Shown here one piece after another: positions 17,605 through 26,706 of a stretch of DNA of 53,706 nucleotides (positions within the stretch are counted from its first letter, which is position 1; each line of letters opens with the position of its first letter). Origin of the DNA: Alteromonadaceae bacterium (GTDB taxonomy: Bacteria > Pseudomonadota > Gammaproteobacteria > Enterobacterales > Alteromonadaceae); assembly GCA_014872785.1 (NCBI GenBank), contig WKFJ01000013.1:1-53706 (forward strand), written 5' to 3'. The position numbers and the translations under genes were made by a program. A model generated the notes under the pieces. That model was not told the origin of the DNA. It did not search any database and saw nothing but the letters and a program-made list of their open reading frames with translations.

Positions 17605-18013
17605 AAAAATCCAATAGCTAAAAACGCAGGCTAACGCGGTTACTCAAAATTACGCCGACAATAGTTGACTGTTGATCGATGGCAATCAAAAAGAGGTAAG
17701 AGGGACTTCGATTGCGGTGAAAGCGACTGAAAATAAATGAATCAATTTAACAATAAATCTAGGGTTATTTGTGCCATAAAAAAGTGCCCGAACTGAACCC
17801 TGTTACAAAAAAATAACAATAGTCCATTCCACCTTCTTGCAGATACCCATTCAACGCATTTGAACGGTACTAGTTTTACCTTTGTGTTACAAATTTGCTG
17901 AATTTTTAACATAAATTCTGTTGGCTTATGCCATTTGCTGGAACTTTTTGACCAAAAGATCTGGCAAACCACTACCGGGAAAACACACGTGGACAGCACA
18001 TTCGGAGAAGAAA
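17605..18013. promoter_or_regulatory. Divergent control region of the phosphorylase and laminarinase genes
   Basis: This 409-base region must hold both promoters. It contains TGTTA (17801-17805) and TAACA (17814-17818) flanking an A-tract, a second TGTTACA at about 17885, and GGGTT/AACCC arms at 17762-17766 and 17796-17800. The GTTACA words could be regulator half sites, but I cannot match them to a known factor. No gene is seen here; an in-frame extension of the laminarinase from 17921 is rejected because the signal peptide and ribosome binding site fit 18014. Confidence 0.45.
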
Positions 18014-21000
18014 ATGGTAATTAATAGCACTTCCAGGCTATCAAGAATTATCTCAGCATCGCTCCTCACCGCAGGCTTGTATAGCTGCGGTAGTGGAACC
18101 GAGACAAATTCTGACTTCACCCAAGTCGATCCCAGCGTACCAGTCGAAGGCTGGGAACTGGTATGGAGTGACGAGTTTGATGGCACTGCAATTGATGCGT
18201 CTAAATGGACGCACGAGGTAAACTGTCAGGGCGGCGGCAACCAGGAGAAGCAATGCTACACTGACTCTGCAGACAACTCTTACGTTGCAGACGGTATGCT
18301 ACATATTGTTGCATTGCCGGCTGAAGAGGGTTCGCCCCTACCTTATACTTCTGCACGAATGGTGACGAAAGACCAAGGCGACTTTACATATGGTCGTTTT
18401 GAAATGCGCGCTAAAATGCCACTAGGCCAAGGCACCTGGCCGGCATTTTGGATGCTACCAACCGATTACGAATACGGCGGTTGGCCTAAATCAGGCGAAA
18501 TCGATATCGTAGAAGCGGTCAACTTAAAAACCGTAAACGATGAAGGCGTCGAAGAAGCTTATATCTACGGCACGTTGCATTACGGTAGAGAATGGCCAAA
18601 CAACGATTCTTCGGGCAAGCCTTATCTTTTACCAGCAGGAATGAATCCAGCTGACGATTTCCACACTTATGCAATAGAATGGCAAGAAGGCGAAATCCGT
18701 TGGTATGTAGATGACTATCTATATGCAACACAACAACAGTCTGTAGTGCGCTACAACAGCAACGGTGACGCTGTTGGTCTTGTGCATAAAGGTTGGTACG
18801 TTGAACAATTCAATCCGGTTACGGGCGAATTAGAAACCGTATACGACGCAGCGCCATTCGACCAACGCTTCCACATGATACTTAACCTTGCAGTTGGTGG
18901 TAGCTGGCCGGAAAACGTTAACAATTTAGGAATTGACGCCAGTGCATTTGAAGATGGCGGACAGCAATTCTTGGTTGACTGGGTGCGTGTATATCAATGT
19001 TCAGCGAATCCATCTACAGGTAAAGGTTGTGACACAGTTCGCGCTGGTTACCTAGACCCAGAAGATGCCCTGGTAGAAGGTGCTGCGCCAGTTCCGTCGC
19101 TTCCTGTTCCTCCTACAGTAGAGCCTCTTACTATCTTTTCAGATGCTGAAAACCCTTACTGGCCAATGTGGGACTGCTGTGGCGGTACTACTCCAGAAGT
19201 TGTTATGGATGATGCAGAACACGGTGCAGTAGCACGTTTCGAGATTCTTGATAACAACGGTACAGTTCTTGGTTTCAACTCAAGAAACTCTGATGAAGAA
19301 GATGCCGGTCCATTTAATGCGTCAGGCATGCTGACCAACGGTAACCTTTCATTCGAAATGAAAGTGGTAAACGCTCCTGCAGGTAGCCCAGATTGGCGCT
19401 TTAAAGTAGAAAGTGACAATGTGGCGACTGAGTTAGAGCTTTCTTTAACAGACAGTGTCGAAGGTGTACTGCCAACGACTGGGGAGTGGCAAACCTATAC
19501 CTATCCACTGCAAATGCTTGCGGATGGTGGCTTAGATCTCAGCGCAATCGATGTTGTAATGATATTCCCAGCATGGGGTGCAGGTGCAGGTTCAGTATTC
19601 TTAGTTGATAACTTCAAAATTGAGCCAGAAGGCGGTGTTGCCTCTCCTGAACTTGTTCTATTCGAAGATGAAATGAACCCAGATTGGCCGTTATGGGATT
19701 GCTGTGGTGGTTCAACGCCTACTGAAGAAATGGACGATGAAGAACACGGTATCGTTGCAGAATTCGTAATCGGTGCAGAGCCAACCGTTATGGGCTTCTT
19801 GGGCAGAGAAGGTGGCAATCAATTCGATGCAACTTCTATTCTAAGCAACGGTGTTGTTCAGTTTGAAATGAAAGTCGTGACTGACACTGCTGACCCAGAT
19901 ACACCTTGGTTATTTAAGATTGAATCTAATAATACCGAGACCGAGTTAGAGGTTAACCTCAATACAAGTGTTGAAGGTGCAGATCCAGTGACTGGCGAGT
20001 GGCAGACTTACACGTTCCCACTAACCGATCTATCTGACGGTGGTTTGGATGTGAGTGCTATCGATGTAGTTATGATATTCCCTGCTTGGGGTGCGGGTAC
20101 TGGCGCAGTCTACCGTGTAGACAATGCTAAGATTTACGACCCAACAGCAACTAGTGGCGGTTCTTCAGGTCCTTTACTTGCAGTATTCGCAGAAGGTGTA
20201 AATGAAGGCTGGCCACTGTGGGACTGCTGTGGTGGGACTACACCTGAAGTAGTTGTTGACGATGCTGAGCACGGTTCAGTGGCTCAGTTCACTATCAACA
20301 ATAACGACGGCACAGTACTTGGTTTCTTCAGCCGCGACGCAGGCGAACCATTTGATGCATCAGCAATATTGAGCACAGGCGTACTCCAATTCGAAATGAA
20401 AGTAGTAAATGCGCCTGCAGACGGCACACCTTGGTTGCTGAAAGTAGAAGCTAATGGCGCGGCAAGCGAACTCGAAGTTAACTTAAATACCAGCCAAGAG
20501 GGCGTCGACCCGGTTACAGGCGAATGGCAAACCTACACTTTCGACTTACTTTCTATGAGCGATGCGGGATTCGATGTTAGCGCGATTGACGTTATCATGA
20601 TTTTCCCAGCATGGGGGTCAGGTGCAGGCGCTGTATACAGAGTTGATAATGTGTACATTGGTAATCCGTCTGATATCAGTGGCGGAACCAGCGGTGGTGG
20701 TGACGGCGGTGCAAGTAGTGTTGCTTATACTATCTTCGCTGACCAAATGAACGAAGGCTGGCCGATGTGGGATTGCTGTGGTGGTACTACTCCAACAGTT
20801 GAAATGGACGACGACGCACACGGTGCGGTCGCAGAGTTCATGATCAATGACAACAACGGCACTGTAATGGGCTTCTTTAGCCGCGACACAGGGCAACCGT
20901 TTGATGCGAGTAGCATTCTAACGACGGGCAAATTCCAATTTGAAATGAAGGTTGTTTCTCCTCCCGCTGAAGGTACCGCTTGGCTGATGAAGATTGAGTC

Positions 21001-21220
21001 AAATGGCGCCGCTACGGAACTAGAGCTTCCGCTTGACCAGAGTAATGAAGGCATGATGCCAGTTACTGGCGAGTGGCAAACTTACACATTCGACCTGCTT
21101 GCGTTATTCGATGCCGGTTTGGACGTAAGCGCAATAGATGTGGTGATGATGTTCCCAGCATGGGGTGCAGGCGCAGGCTCTGTGTACCGTGTTGATAATG
21201 TGGTCTTTTTAAGCGAGTAA
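18014..21220 (+). CDS. GH16 laminarinase lipoprotein with four tandem C-terminal repeats
   Basis: Starting at 18014 (GGAGAAG four bases upstream), the 1068-residue product has a lipoprotein signal peptide with lipobox LYSC and should be exposed on the cell surface. Residues about 43-345 form a GH16 domain with the beta-bulge active site GEIDIVEA (nucleophile Glu162, Asp164, acid/base Glu167) and the flanking GTWPAFWMLP and WPKSGEI typical of endo-beta-1,3-glucanases. Residues from about 372 hold four beta-sandwich-like repeats of about 165 residues starting at 372, 547, 721 and 905. Each opens with an acidic segment and WP-[ML]-WDCCGG-[TS]-TP and ends with DVSAIDV-[VI]-MIFPAWGAG and VDN. They are likely carbohydrate-binding modules of the galactose-binding-like kind. 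It is the entry enzyme for laminarin breakdown. Confidence 0.93.
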   Translation: MVINSTSRLSRIISASLLTAGLYSCGSGTETNSDFTQVDPSVPVEGWELVWSDEFDGTAIDASKWTHEVNCQGGGNQEKQCYTDSADNSYVADGMLHIVALPAEEGSPLPYTSARMVTKDQGDFTYGRFEMRAKMPLGQGTWPAFWMLPTDYEYGGWPKSGEIDIVEAVNLKTVNDEGVEEAYIYGTLHYGREWPNNDSSGKPYLLPAGMNPADDFHTYAIEWQEGEIRWYVDDYLYATQQQSVVRYNSNGDAVGLVHKGWYVEQFNPVTGELETVYDAAPFDQRFHMILNLAVGGSWPENVNNLGIDASAFEDGGQQFLVDWVRVYQCSANPSTGKGCDTVRAGYLDPEDALVEGAAPVPSLPVPPTVEPLTIFSDAENPYWPMWDCCGGTTPEVVMDDAEHGAVARFEILDNNGTVLGFNSRNSDEEDAGPFNASGMLTNGNLSFEMKVVNAPAGSPDWRFKVESDNVATELELSLTDSVEGVLPTTGEWQTYTYPLQMLADGGLDLSAIDVVMIFPAWGAGAGSVFLVDNFKIEPEGGVASPELVLFEDEMNPDWPLWDCCGGSTPTEEMDDEEHGIVAEFVIGAEPTVMGFLGREGGNQFDATSILSNGVVQFEMKVVTDTADPDTPWLFKIESNNTETELEVNLNTSVEGADPVTGEWQTYTFPLTDLSDGGLDVSAIDVVMIFPAWGAGTGAVYRVDNAKIYDPTATSGGSSGPLLAVFAEGVNEGWPLWDCCGGTTPEVVVDDAEHGSVAQFTINNNDGTVLGFFSRDAGEPFDASAILSTGVLQFEMKVVNAPADGTPWLLKVEANGAASELEVNLNTSQEGVDPVTGEWQTYTFDLLSMSDAGFDVSAIDVIMIFPAWGSGAGAVYRVDNVYIGNPSDISGGTSGGGDGGASSVAYTIFADQMNEGWPMWDCCGGTTPTVEMDDDAHGAVAEFMINDNNGTVMGFFSRDTGQPFDASSILTTGKFQFEMKVVSPPAEGTAWLMKIESNGAATELELPLDQSNEGMMPVTGEWQTYTFDLLALFDAGLDVSAIDVVMMFPAWGAGAGSVYRVDNVVFLSE
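19127..21217 (+). repeat. Four tandem in-gene repeats encoding the WDCCGG module
   Basis: Copies begin near 19127, 19652, 20174 and 20726 and are each about 490-520 bases, separated by short linkers (Gly/Ser-rich before copy 4). Protein identity between copies is high, especially WDCCGG, MDDAEHG, FEMKVV, TGEWQTYTF and MIFPAWGAG, indicating recent duplication or ongoing homogenisation. The last copy ends at the stop codon. Confidence 0.9.
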
Positions 21221-21248
21221 ACCTAATTCGGAGCAAACTCTCTGTTAT

Positions 21249-21283
21249 GTGTGATTCAGGTGACATCCGTCTCTGAATCACAC
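21249..21283 (+). promoter_or_regulatory. Perfect 11-bp hairpin between the laminarinase and TonB-receptor genes
   Basis: GTGTGATTCAG (21249-21259) pairs perfectly with CTGAATCACAC (21273-21283) around a 13-base loop. No U tract follows, so it is not a classical terminator. It lies 28 bases after the GH16 stop and 36 before the receptor start, and could be an mRNA processing or stabilising element, or an operator for a promoter of the receptor. Confidence 0.55.
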
Positions 21284-21319
21284 GACAGGAGCGTTTCAAA
21301 CAAATTGAGAAATATGATT

Positions 21320-24244
21320 ATGAAACACAATAAATTTAATAAAAAGCAGCTAGCGACGGCAATATCCGTACTGCTAGGTGCTAGTGTTACGATGCCGGTT
21401 ATTGCTCAAGAAGAAGCAGCCGACGACGGAACAGAAGTCATTGAGGTTCGCGGTATTCGTGGCAGTTTAGCCCGTTCAATGGATATCAAGCGTGAGTCTT
21501 CAGGTGTTGTAGATGCCATCTCTGCTGAAGAAATGGGTAAATTCCCCGATACCAACCTTGCAGAATCACTACAGCGTATAACGGGTGTAACCGTAAGTCG
21601 CTCCAATAACGAAGGTAGCCAAATTACCGTTCGTGGTTTTGGACCTGACTTCAACTTAATGACCCTAAACGGTCGTCAAATGCCGGGTACAGGTAACACT
21701 CGCTCGTACTCTTTAGAGAACCTTTCGTCGGAAGGCGTTAGCGCACTTGAGGTATACAAAACCGCCAAAGCGTCTAACCCAAGTGGTGGTTTGGGTGCAA
21801 CGGTAAATATCATTACGACCAAACCATTAAATAGCCCAGGTGAAAAATACTCTTTTTCTGCCAAAGGCATTTATGACGAATCAAATGTAGAAGGTGAAGA
21901 CGTCACTCCAGAAGTCGCAGCGGTATACAGCAATACTTTTAGCGACAACACCGTTGGCTTAGCCTTCTCAGTTTCACACCAACGTCGTGACTTCCAAAAA
22001 CAACAAGCAGCCATAGACGGTTGGCGAGAAGGTGTCACGTTACCAGATTTAGATCCTAGTAATGTCGTAGACAACAGAAGTGCCGATGCAATCGGTTATT
22101 TCTTCCCGCAAAATCTCGGTTACTCCATCGAAGATTTTAACCGCGAAAGAACTAATGGCCAGCTAACGCTACAATACGCGCCTACTGATAACTTCACTGC
22201 TACGTTAGATTACACAGCGTCTGAAGCTATTACCGGCAGTGAAAGTACAGCATTTGGTGTCTGGTTTAACTTTGGCGGTAACATCAACTCTTACGAGCTC
22301 GACGAGCGCGGTACAGTCGTTAACTTCAACGAAGCTGCAAACGATTATGCTCACACAGTGCGTAGGGGCACCACAAAAGTAGAGGCTGAATCAATTGGTT
22401 TGAACTTAGAGTGGCAAGTGAGCGACAGCTGGCATATCGAGTTGGATTACCACGATTCAAGCAACAAAATTGATGACGGTGCAGATACTGGCAGTATGAA
22501 CAATGGCTTTATTATTCTAGGCCCAAATAACCTAGTGTCTAAAACCTACTCTTACACACCAGGTAATGAAATTCCACACTTTGAACTTTTCTGGCCAGGT
22601 GGCGCAGCTGAGACCAATCCAGGTGACTTCGATTCACAATTTGCTCAGTTCTTCCGCAACCAGGGCGAATCAAACGTCGAACAGCTTCAAATTGATGTAG
22701 AGTATCTACCAGATTTTGGCTTTTTACCTTCATTAGCGAAAGTTGAGTTTGGGTTCGCGGCAACCGTTCAAGACTTTGGTGGTACTTCCGCATTTAGTGG
22801 TAACCAAGGTGTTGTCGGCTATGACGGTGTACAGGGAATTTTGCCTGACGCCATGTTTACCCGTAATGATACGGGAAGCTTTCTGGATCAATTCGCGGGC
22901 GGTGGTAGTGCACTACTGACGAATTATTACTACACCTATGACTATGACGAAGCAATAGCGAGACACTTAGCTTATTACGGTGACGCTTTCCAAGCAGATC
23001 CTACTGTCGGTATAGTGACACCTGCCTACGTAGAAGAAGAAACGCTGAGCTTCTATATGCAATCTCAGTTTGACTTTGATATTGGCGAAATGCCGGCACA
23101 GTTTAATGTTGGTTTCCGCTACGAAGAAACTGACGTGACAGCGCCAGTCACCCAGACGCAATACATAGATGTTCGCTGGCAGAGCTCCACAGAGTGGATT
23201 ACCTCTACTTTACCAGCTAACGGAAGCACAGATGCGGTGGGTGCACATGACCTGTTCTTGCCAATGGTTGATTTTAAACTTGAGATTACCGATGACCTTG
23301 TCGCTCGTGCATCTGTGGGTAAATCGGCGACAAGAGCCACACTGGGTAACTTACTTGGTGCGTTGCAATTGTCTCCAAATCCCAAGCCAGGTGCTAGAAC
23401 GGGTTCACGAGGCAATACTAACCTTAAGCCATTTACCTCTACTAACTACGACCTCAGCTTAGAGTACTACTATGGTGAAGGTAGTTATGCGTCGATTGGC
23501 TATTTTAGGAAAGAAGTTGAAAACTACATCGACCCGTTCTCAGATACTGCGACTGAAACCGTTACTATCACGGTAGACGGCCTATACGATATTATCGGTG
23601 GTCCGCGTTACAATAGCGCAATCGCTGCTATCGAAGGACGTGGTGAAACGGCAACAGTTGAGGCCATTTACAACGAGATTATTGCAGGTGGCGTAGGTGT
23701 TGAAGGCACCGAAATCATCGGTTTACCGGAAGATCCTCTTGTTGAGTGGACTGTGACCCAACCATCCAATGGTGCAACACGTGAAACCTACGGTCTCGAA
23801 GTGGCGTTCCAACACGTATTTGGTGATTCAGGTTACGGCGTTGGCGTTAATGCTACATTCGCTGATGGTGACGTTAAATTTGACAACAACACTTTGGATA
23901 TACAATTCCCACTACCTGGCCTAGGTGACTCTGCTAACTTCCAGGCTTTCTATGAGAAAGATGGTCTAAGCGCAAAGATCACCTACGCATGGCGTGACAA
24001 GTACCTGTTAGGTGTTGGTCAAGCCGCAGGTTCGTCTGATACTCCACCACAGTACTTTGAAACCTTCGGTACGTGGGACTTCAGCATCAACTACGATGTC
24101 GATGAAAACCTCACAGTGTTTGTTGAAGGTGTCAACATCAACAACGAAACCGAACGCCTGCATGGCCGTTACGAAGAGCAGTTTCTTGCCGCTCGACAAT
24201 TCGGTTCTCGCTACGCAGTGGGTATGCGCTATATCTTTGAATAA
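21320..24244 (+). CDS. TonB-dependent outer-membrane receptor, probable beta-glucan oligosaccharide importer
   Basis: The protein has 974 residues with the ATG at 21320; an ATG at 21314 is also possible, but the GAGA upstream is better spaced for 21320. A signal peptide ends around VIAQ. A TonB-box-like TEVIEVRG follows, then the plug (EEMGKFPDTNLAESLQRITG, GSQITVRGFGPDFN, TLNGRQMPG) and a large beta barrel ending in the aromatic C-terminus YAVGMRYIFE. The pattern matches the TonB-Xanth-Caul subfamily (TIGR01782), whose members transport plant and algal glycans in Xanthomonas, Caulobacter and marine gammaproteobacteria. It is in the same direction as the laminarinase and the halogenase group, and is followed by a terminator. 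Confidence 0.93.
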   Translation: MKHNKFNKKQLATAISVLLGASVTMPVIAQEEAADDGTEVIEVRGIRGSLARSMDIKRESSGVVDAISAEEMGKFPDTNLAESLQRITGVTVSRSNNEGSQITVRGFGPDFNLMTLNGRQMPGTGNTRSYSLENLSSEGVSALEVYKTAKASNPSGGLGATVNIITTKPLNSPGEKYSFSAKGIYDESNVEGEDVTPEVAAVYSNTFSDNTVGLAFSVSHQRRDFQKQQAAIDGWREGVTLPDLDPSNVVDNRSADAIGYFFPQNLGYSIEDFNRERTNGQLTLQYAPTDNFTATLDYTASEAITGSESTAFGVWFNFGGNINSYELDERGTVVNFNEAANDYAHTVRRGTTKVEAESIGLNLEWQVSDSWHIELDYHDSSNKIDDGADTGSMNNGFIILGPNNLVSKTYSYTPGNEIPHFELFWPGGAAETNPGDFDSQFAQFFRNQGESNVEQLQIDVEYLPDFGFLPSLAKVEFGFAATVQDFGGTSAFSGNQGVVGYDGVQGILPDAMFTRNDTGSFLDQFAGGGSALLTNYYYTYDYDEAIARHLAYYGDAFQADPTVGIVTPAYVEEETLSFYMQSQFDFDIGEMPAQFNVGFRYEETDVTAPVTQTQYIDVRWQSSTEWITSTLPANGSTDAVGAHDLFLPMVDFKLEITDDLVARASVGKSATRATLGNLLGALQLSPNPKPGARTGSRGNTNLKPFTSTNYDLSLEYYYGEGSYASIGYFRKEVENYIDPFSDTATETVTITVDGLYDIIGGPRYNSAIAAIEGRGETATVEAIYNEIIAGGVGVEGTEIIGLPEDPLVEWTVTQPSNGATRETYGLEVAFQHVFGDSGYGVGVNATFADGDVKFDNNTLDIQFPLPGLGDSANFQAFYEKDGLSAKITYAWRDKYLLGVGQAAGSSDTPPQYFETFGTWDFSINYDVDENLTVFVEGVNINNETERLHGRYEEQFLAARQFGSRYAVGMRYIFE

Positions 24245-24268
24245 GCGCACTTCCCTAACCTAATGTGT

Positions 24269-24292
24269 AAAGCCGCCCCTGGGCGGCTTTAC
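24269..24292 (+). terminator. Terminator after the TonB-dependent receptor gene
   Basis: AAAGCCGCCC (24269-24278) and GGGCGGCTTT (24281-24290) form a strong stem with a very short loop, ending in a short T-run (CTTTACTATTT). It separates the receptor from the halogenase operon, perhaps with partial readthrough. Confidence 0.8.
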
Positions 24293-24388
24293 TATTTGCA
24301 TAATTCAAGGCAAATTAGGTAAATGTAATGATCACTTCTACGCTTGTAGAGCGTAAAAATAAAACTATAAACAACTTCATAAGTGTGC

Positions 24389-25942
24389 ATGCAAAATCCA
24401 GTTAAAAAAGTCGTTATTGTAGGTGGCGGTTCCGCTGGTTGGTTAACTGCGGGTGTACTAGCTGCTGAACATTTTGCCAACGATCATCATGGTATTGAGA
24501 TTTGTTTGGTTGAGTCGCCAGATGTCAATATTGTGGGTGTAGGTGAAGGCACTTGGCCAACAATGCGCGGAACGCTGCGTAAAATGGGGATCAGTGAATC
24601 GGAATTTATACGCGAGTGTGATGCATCCTTTAAACAAGGCGCCAAATTCGCCAAATGGGTGACCGGCGAGGATGACGATGCCTACTATCACCCGCTCGTG
24701 TTACCTCAAGGCTACGATCAAATTAACCTTGTGTCCTTCTGGCAAGATCACCTTTCTCACCTGCCCTTCGCCGATGCCGTCAGTTTTCAAGGGTATTTGT
24801 GCGAACATGGGCTTGCGCCAAAGCAAAACACCACGCCTGAATACGCACACGTAGCTAATTATGCATACCATTTGGATGCAGGTAAATTTACTCAGTTTTT
24901 GACCAAACATTGCACCGAAAAGTTGGGCGTTAAGCACATTTTGGATCACGTTACCGGAATTAACAGTGCCGACAACGGTGATATTGAATCATTGGAAACT
25001 AAGAAATCTGGACAGATAAAAGGCGACTTGTTCGTTGACTGCACTGGGTTTAACTCTTTGTTACTGGGCAAGCATTACCAAATTCCTTTTGTAAGCACTA
25101 AACACGTACTTTTTAACGATACGGCATTAGCCGTACACGTGCCTTACACTGAAGACAATGCCATTGCATCACACACCATATCAACGGCGCAATCGGCAGG
25201 TTGGATATGGGATATTGGACTTCCTTCAAGACGAGGTGTAGGTCATGTATTCTCAAGCGCACATATCTCCGAAGACCAAGCTCATCAAGAACTACTGGAT
25301 TATATTCGCCCTTATTTGGGTGCTAAAACTGATGACTTAACCCCAAGGAAGATACCGATTGAACCAGGTCATCGAGAGGTGTTTTGGCACAAGAACTGTG
25401 TTGCCGTTGGGCTCGCCGCTGGCTTTTTAGAGCCGCTTGAAGCCTCTGCTCTTGTGTTAGTTGAATTATCAGCGGCCATGATAAGCGAGCAAATGCCTGC
25501 TACTAGGCAGGTCATGGATATAGTAGCCAAACGCTTCAATGAAAAATTCCAATATCGTTGGGATAGAATCATCGACTTTTTGAAGCTTCACTACATATTG
25601 ACCAAACGCACAGATACTCAGTATTGGATAGATAACTGTAAAGCCGAAACCATTCCAGATTCGCTTACTGAACTCTTGCAATTGTGGCAACATCACAGCC
25701 CTTGGCATCAAGACTTCACACAAACCGACGAAGTGTTTCCTTCAGCAAGCTATCAGTACGTCCTTTATGGCATGGACTTCAAAACAGACTTCGCTGCAAC
25801 CCAACGACGGTCTCTCAATGCTCAGCTGGCACAGCAGCAATTTGAACAAAATAAAAAACTCACAGAAAAATTGATTCGTGGTTTACCTTCTAACCGCGAG
25901 CTGTTAAACAAGATACAAGAATTCGGATTACCGAAAATATAA
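24389..25942 (+). CDS. Flavin-dependent (tryptophan-type) halogenase family protein
   Basis: The 517-residue product (ATG 24389, preferred to an in-frame GTG at 24383) is a member of the tryptophan halogenase family (PF04820). The FAD-binding motif GGGSAGW is at residues 12-18, GVGEGTWPT follows at about 50-58, and the lysine equivalent to the catalytic Lys79 of PrnA/RebH is Lys82 (ASFKQGAKF). The family motif W-x-W-x-I-P reads WIWDIG here, so the proline is replaced by glycine. It heads an operon-like series with SapC (24 bases on) and a cupin gene. Homologues next to TonB receptors are common, but their substrate is unknown; free tryptophan is not demonstrated. No flavin reductase gene is nearby. 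Confidence 0.9.
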   Translation: MQNPVKKVVIVGGGSAGWLTAGVLAAEHFANDHHGIEICLVESPDVNIVGVGEGTWPTMRGTLRKMGISESEFIRECDASFKQGAKFAKWVTGEDDDAYYHPLVLPQGYDQINLVSFWQDHLSHLPFADAVSFQGYLCEHGLAPKQNTTPEYAHVANYAYHLDAGKFTQFLTKHCTEKLGVKHILDHVTGINSADNGDIESLETKKSGQIKGDLFVDCTGFNSLLLGKHYQIPFVSTKHVLFNDTALAVHVPYTEDNAIASHTISTAQSAGWIWDIGLPSRRGVGHVFSSAHISEDQAHQELLDYIRPYLGAKTDDLTPRKIPIEPGHREVFWHKNCVAVGLAAGFLEPLEASALVLVELSAAMISEQMPATRQVMDIVAKRFNEKFQYRWDRIIDFLKLHYILTKRTDTQYWIDNCKAETIPDSLTELLQLWQHHSPWHQDFTQTDEVFPSASYQYVLYGMDFKTDFAATQRRSLNAQLAQQQFEQNKKLTEKLIRGLPSNRELLNKIQEFGLPKI

Positions 25943-25966
25943 CAAAAATAGGAACAAGGCTTTCAT

Positions 25967-26698
25967 ATGGCAAATCACCAAATGCTCGATAATGTGACTC
26001 ACAAGGACGTTAGAATCATCACTGACCAGCATCCAGATCTTGGCGATACGGGCAGCTATGCGACCACATTTATCAATGAGTTCAGGGATGTACAAAACCA
26101 ATACCCTATATTTTTTAGAAAGAATACCGAAACTGCAAAATTTGAAGCAATTGCCCTGTTTGGTTTTGCCGAAAGCGAAAACCTGTACTTAGATGACCAG
26201 GGTTGGCATGCCAGCTACATTCCACTCTCTGTGCAACGCCGTCCCTTTTTAATTGGTTTCAAAGACGTAGATAACCAGGGTGTTGTTGAGCAAGAAGCGG
26301 TAGTGCACATTGATATGGATAGCCCAAGAATCAATACAGAACGCGGTGAATTGGTGTTCCTACCACAAGGTGGTCAAAGTGAATATTTGCAAAGCGTTAG
26401 CAATATACTCGGACACATTCACGAAGGACACCAGATGACGGACGTCTTTATCGACACTATGCTAGAACTTGAGCTGATTGAGTCCGTGAACATCAAAGTT
26501 ACGCTTGATGATGGCAGTGAGCATGAATTAAATAGCCTTTACACCCTGCACGAAGAGAAAGTACAAGCGCTAGATGCAGAGGTGGTGGCACAACTCCATC
26601 AAAAAGGCTATTTGCAACACATGTACATGCAAATGGCATCTCTTGCGAACATGCCTGCGTTAATACGCCGGAAAAACCAAGTAATGGGTCTTAGTTAA
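25967..26698 (+). CDS. SapC family protein
   Basis: The 243-residue protein has no signal peptide. The SapC family pattern (PF07277) is visible: YPIFFRKNTETAKFEAIALFGF, NLYLDDQGWHASYIPL, RRPFLIGF and a C-terminal helical part with HLSFSL-like spacing (HQKGYLQHMYMQMASLANM). SapC was named for a Campylobacter S-layer gene, but that function is not established in this setting. It sits between the halogenase and the cupin genes and starts with AAGG eight bases before the ATG. Conserved linkage suggests that the three act on one target, possibly the receptor or a compound it carries. Confidence 0.88.
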   Translation: MANHQMLDNVTHKDVRIITDQHPDLGDTGSYATTFINEFRDVQNQYPIFFRKNTETAKFEAIALFGFAESENLYLDDQGWHASYIPLSVQRRPFLIGFKDVDNQGVVEQEAVVHIDMDSPRINTERGELVFLPQGGQSEYLQSVSNILGHIHEGHQMTDVFIDTMLELELIESVNIKVTLDDGSEHELNSLYTLHEEKVQALDAEVVAQLHQKGYLQHMYMQMASLANMPALIRRKNQVMGLS

Positions 26699-26706
26699 GC
26701 CGATTA

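Noticed and set aside
17921..18013. N-terminal extension of the GH16 protein by 31 residues
   Set aside because: It would bury the lipoprotein signal peptide; the ATG at 18014 has a good GGAGAAG upstream.
21249..21283. CRP site reading of TGTGATTCAGGTGACA
   Set aside because: The right half is TGACA rather than TCACA; the strong symmetry is that of the longer hairpin, not of a CRP core.
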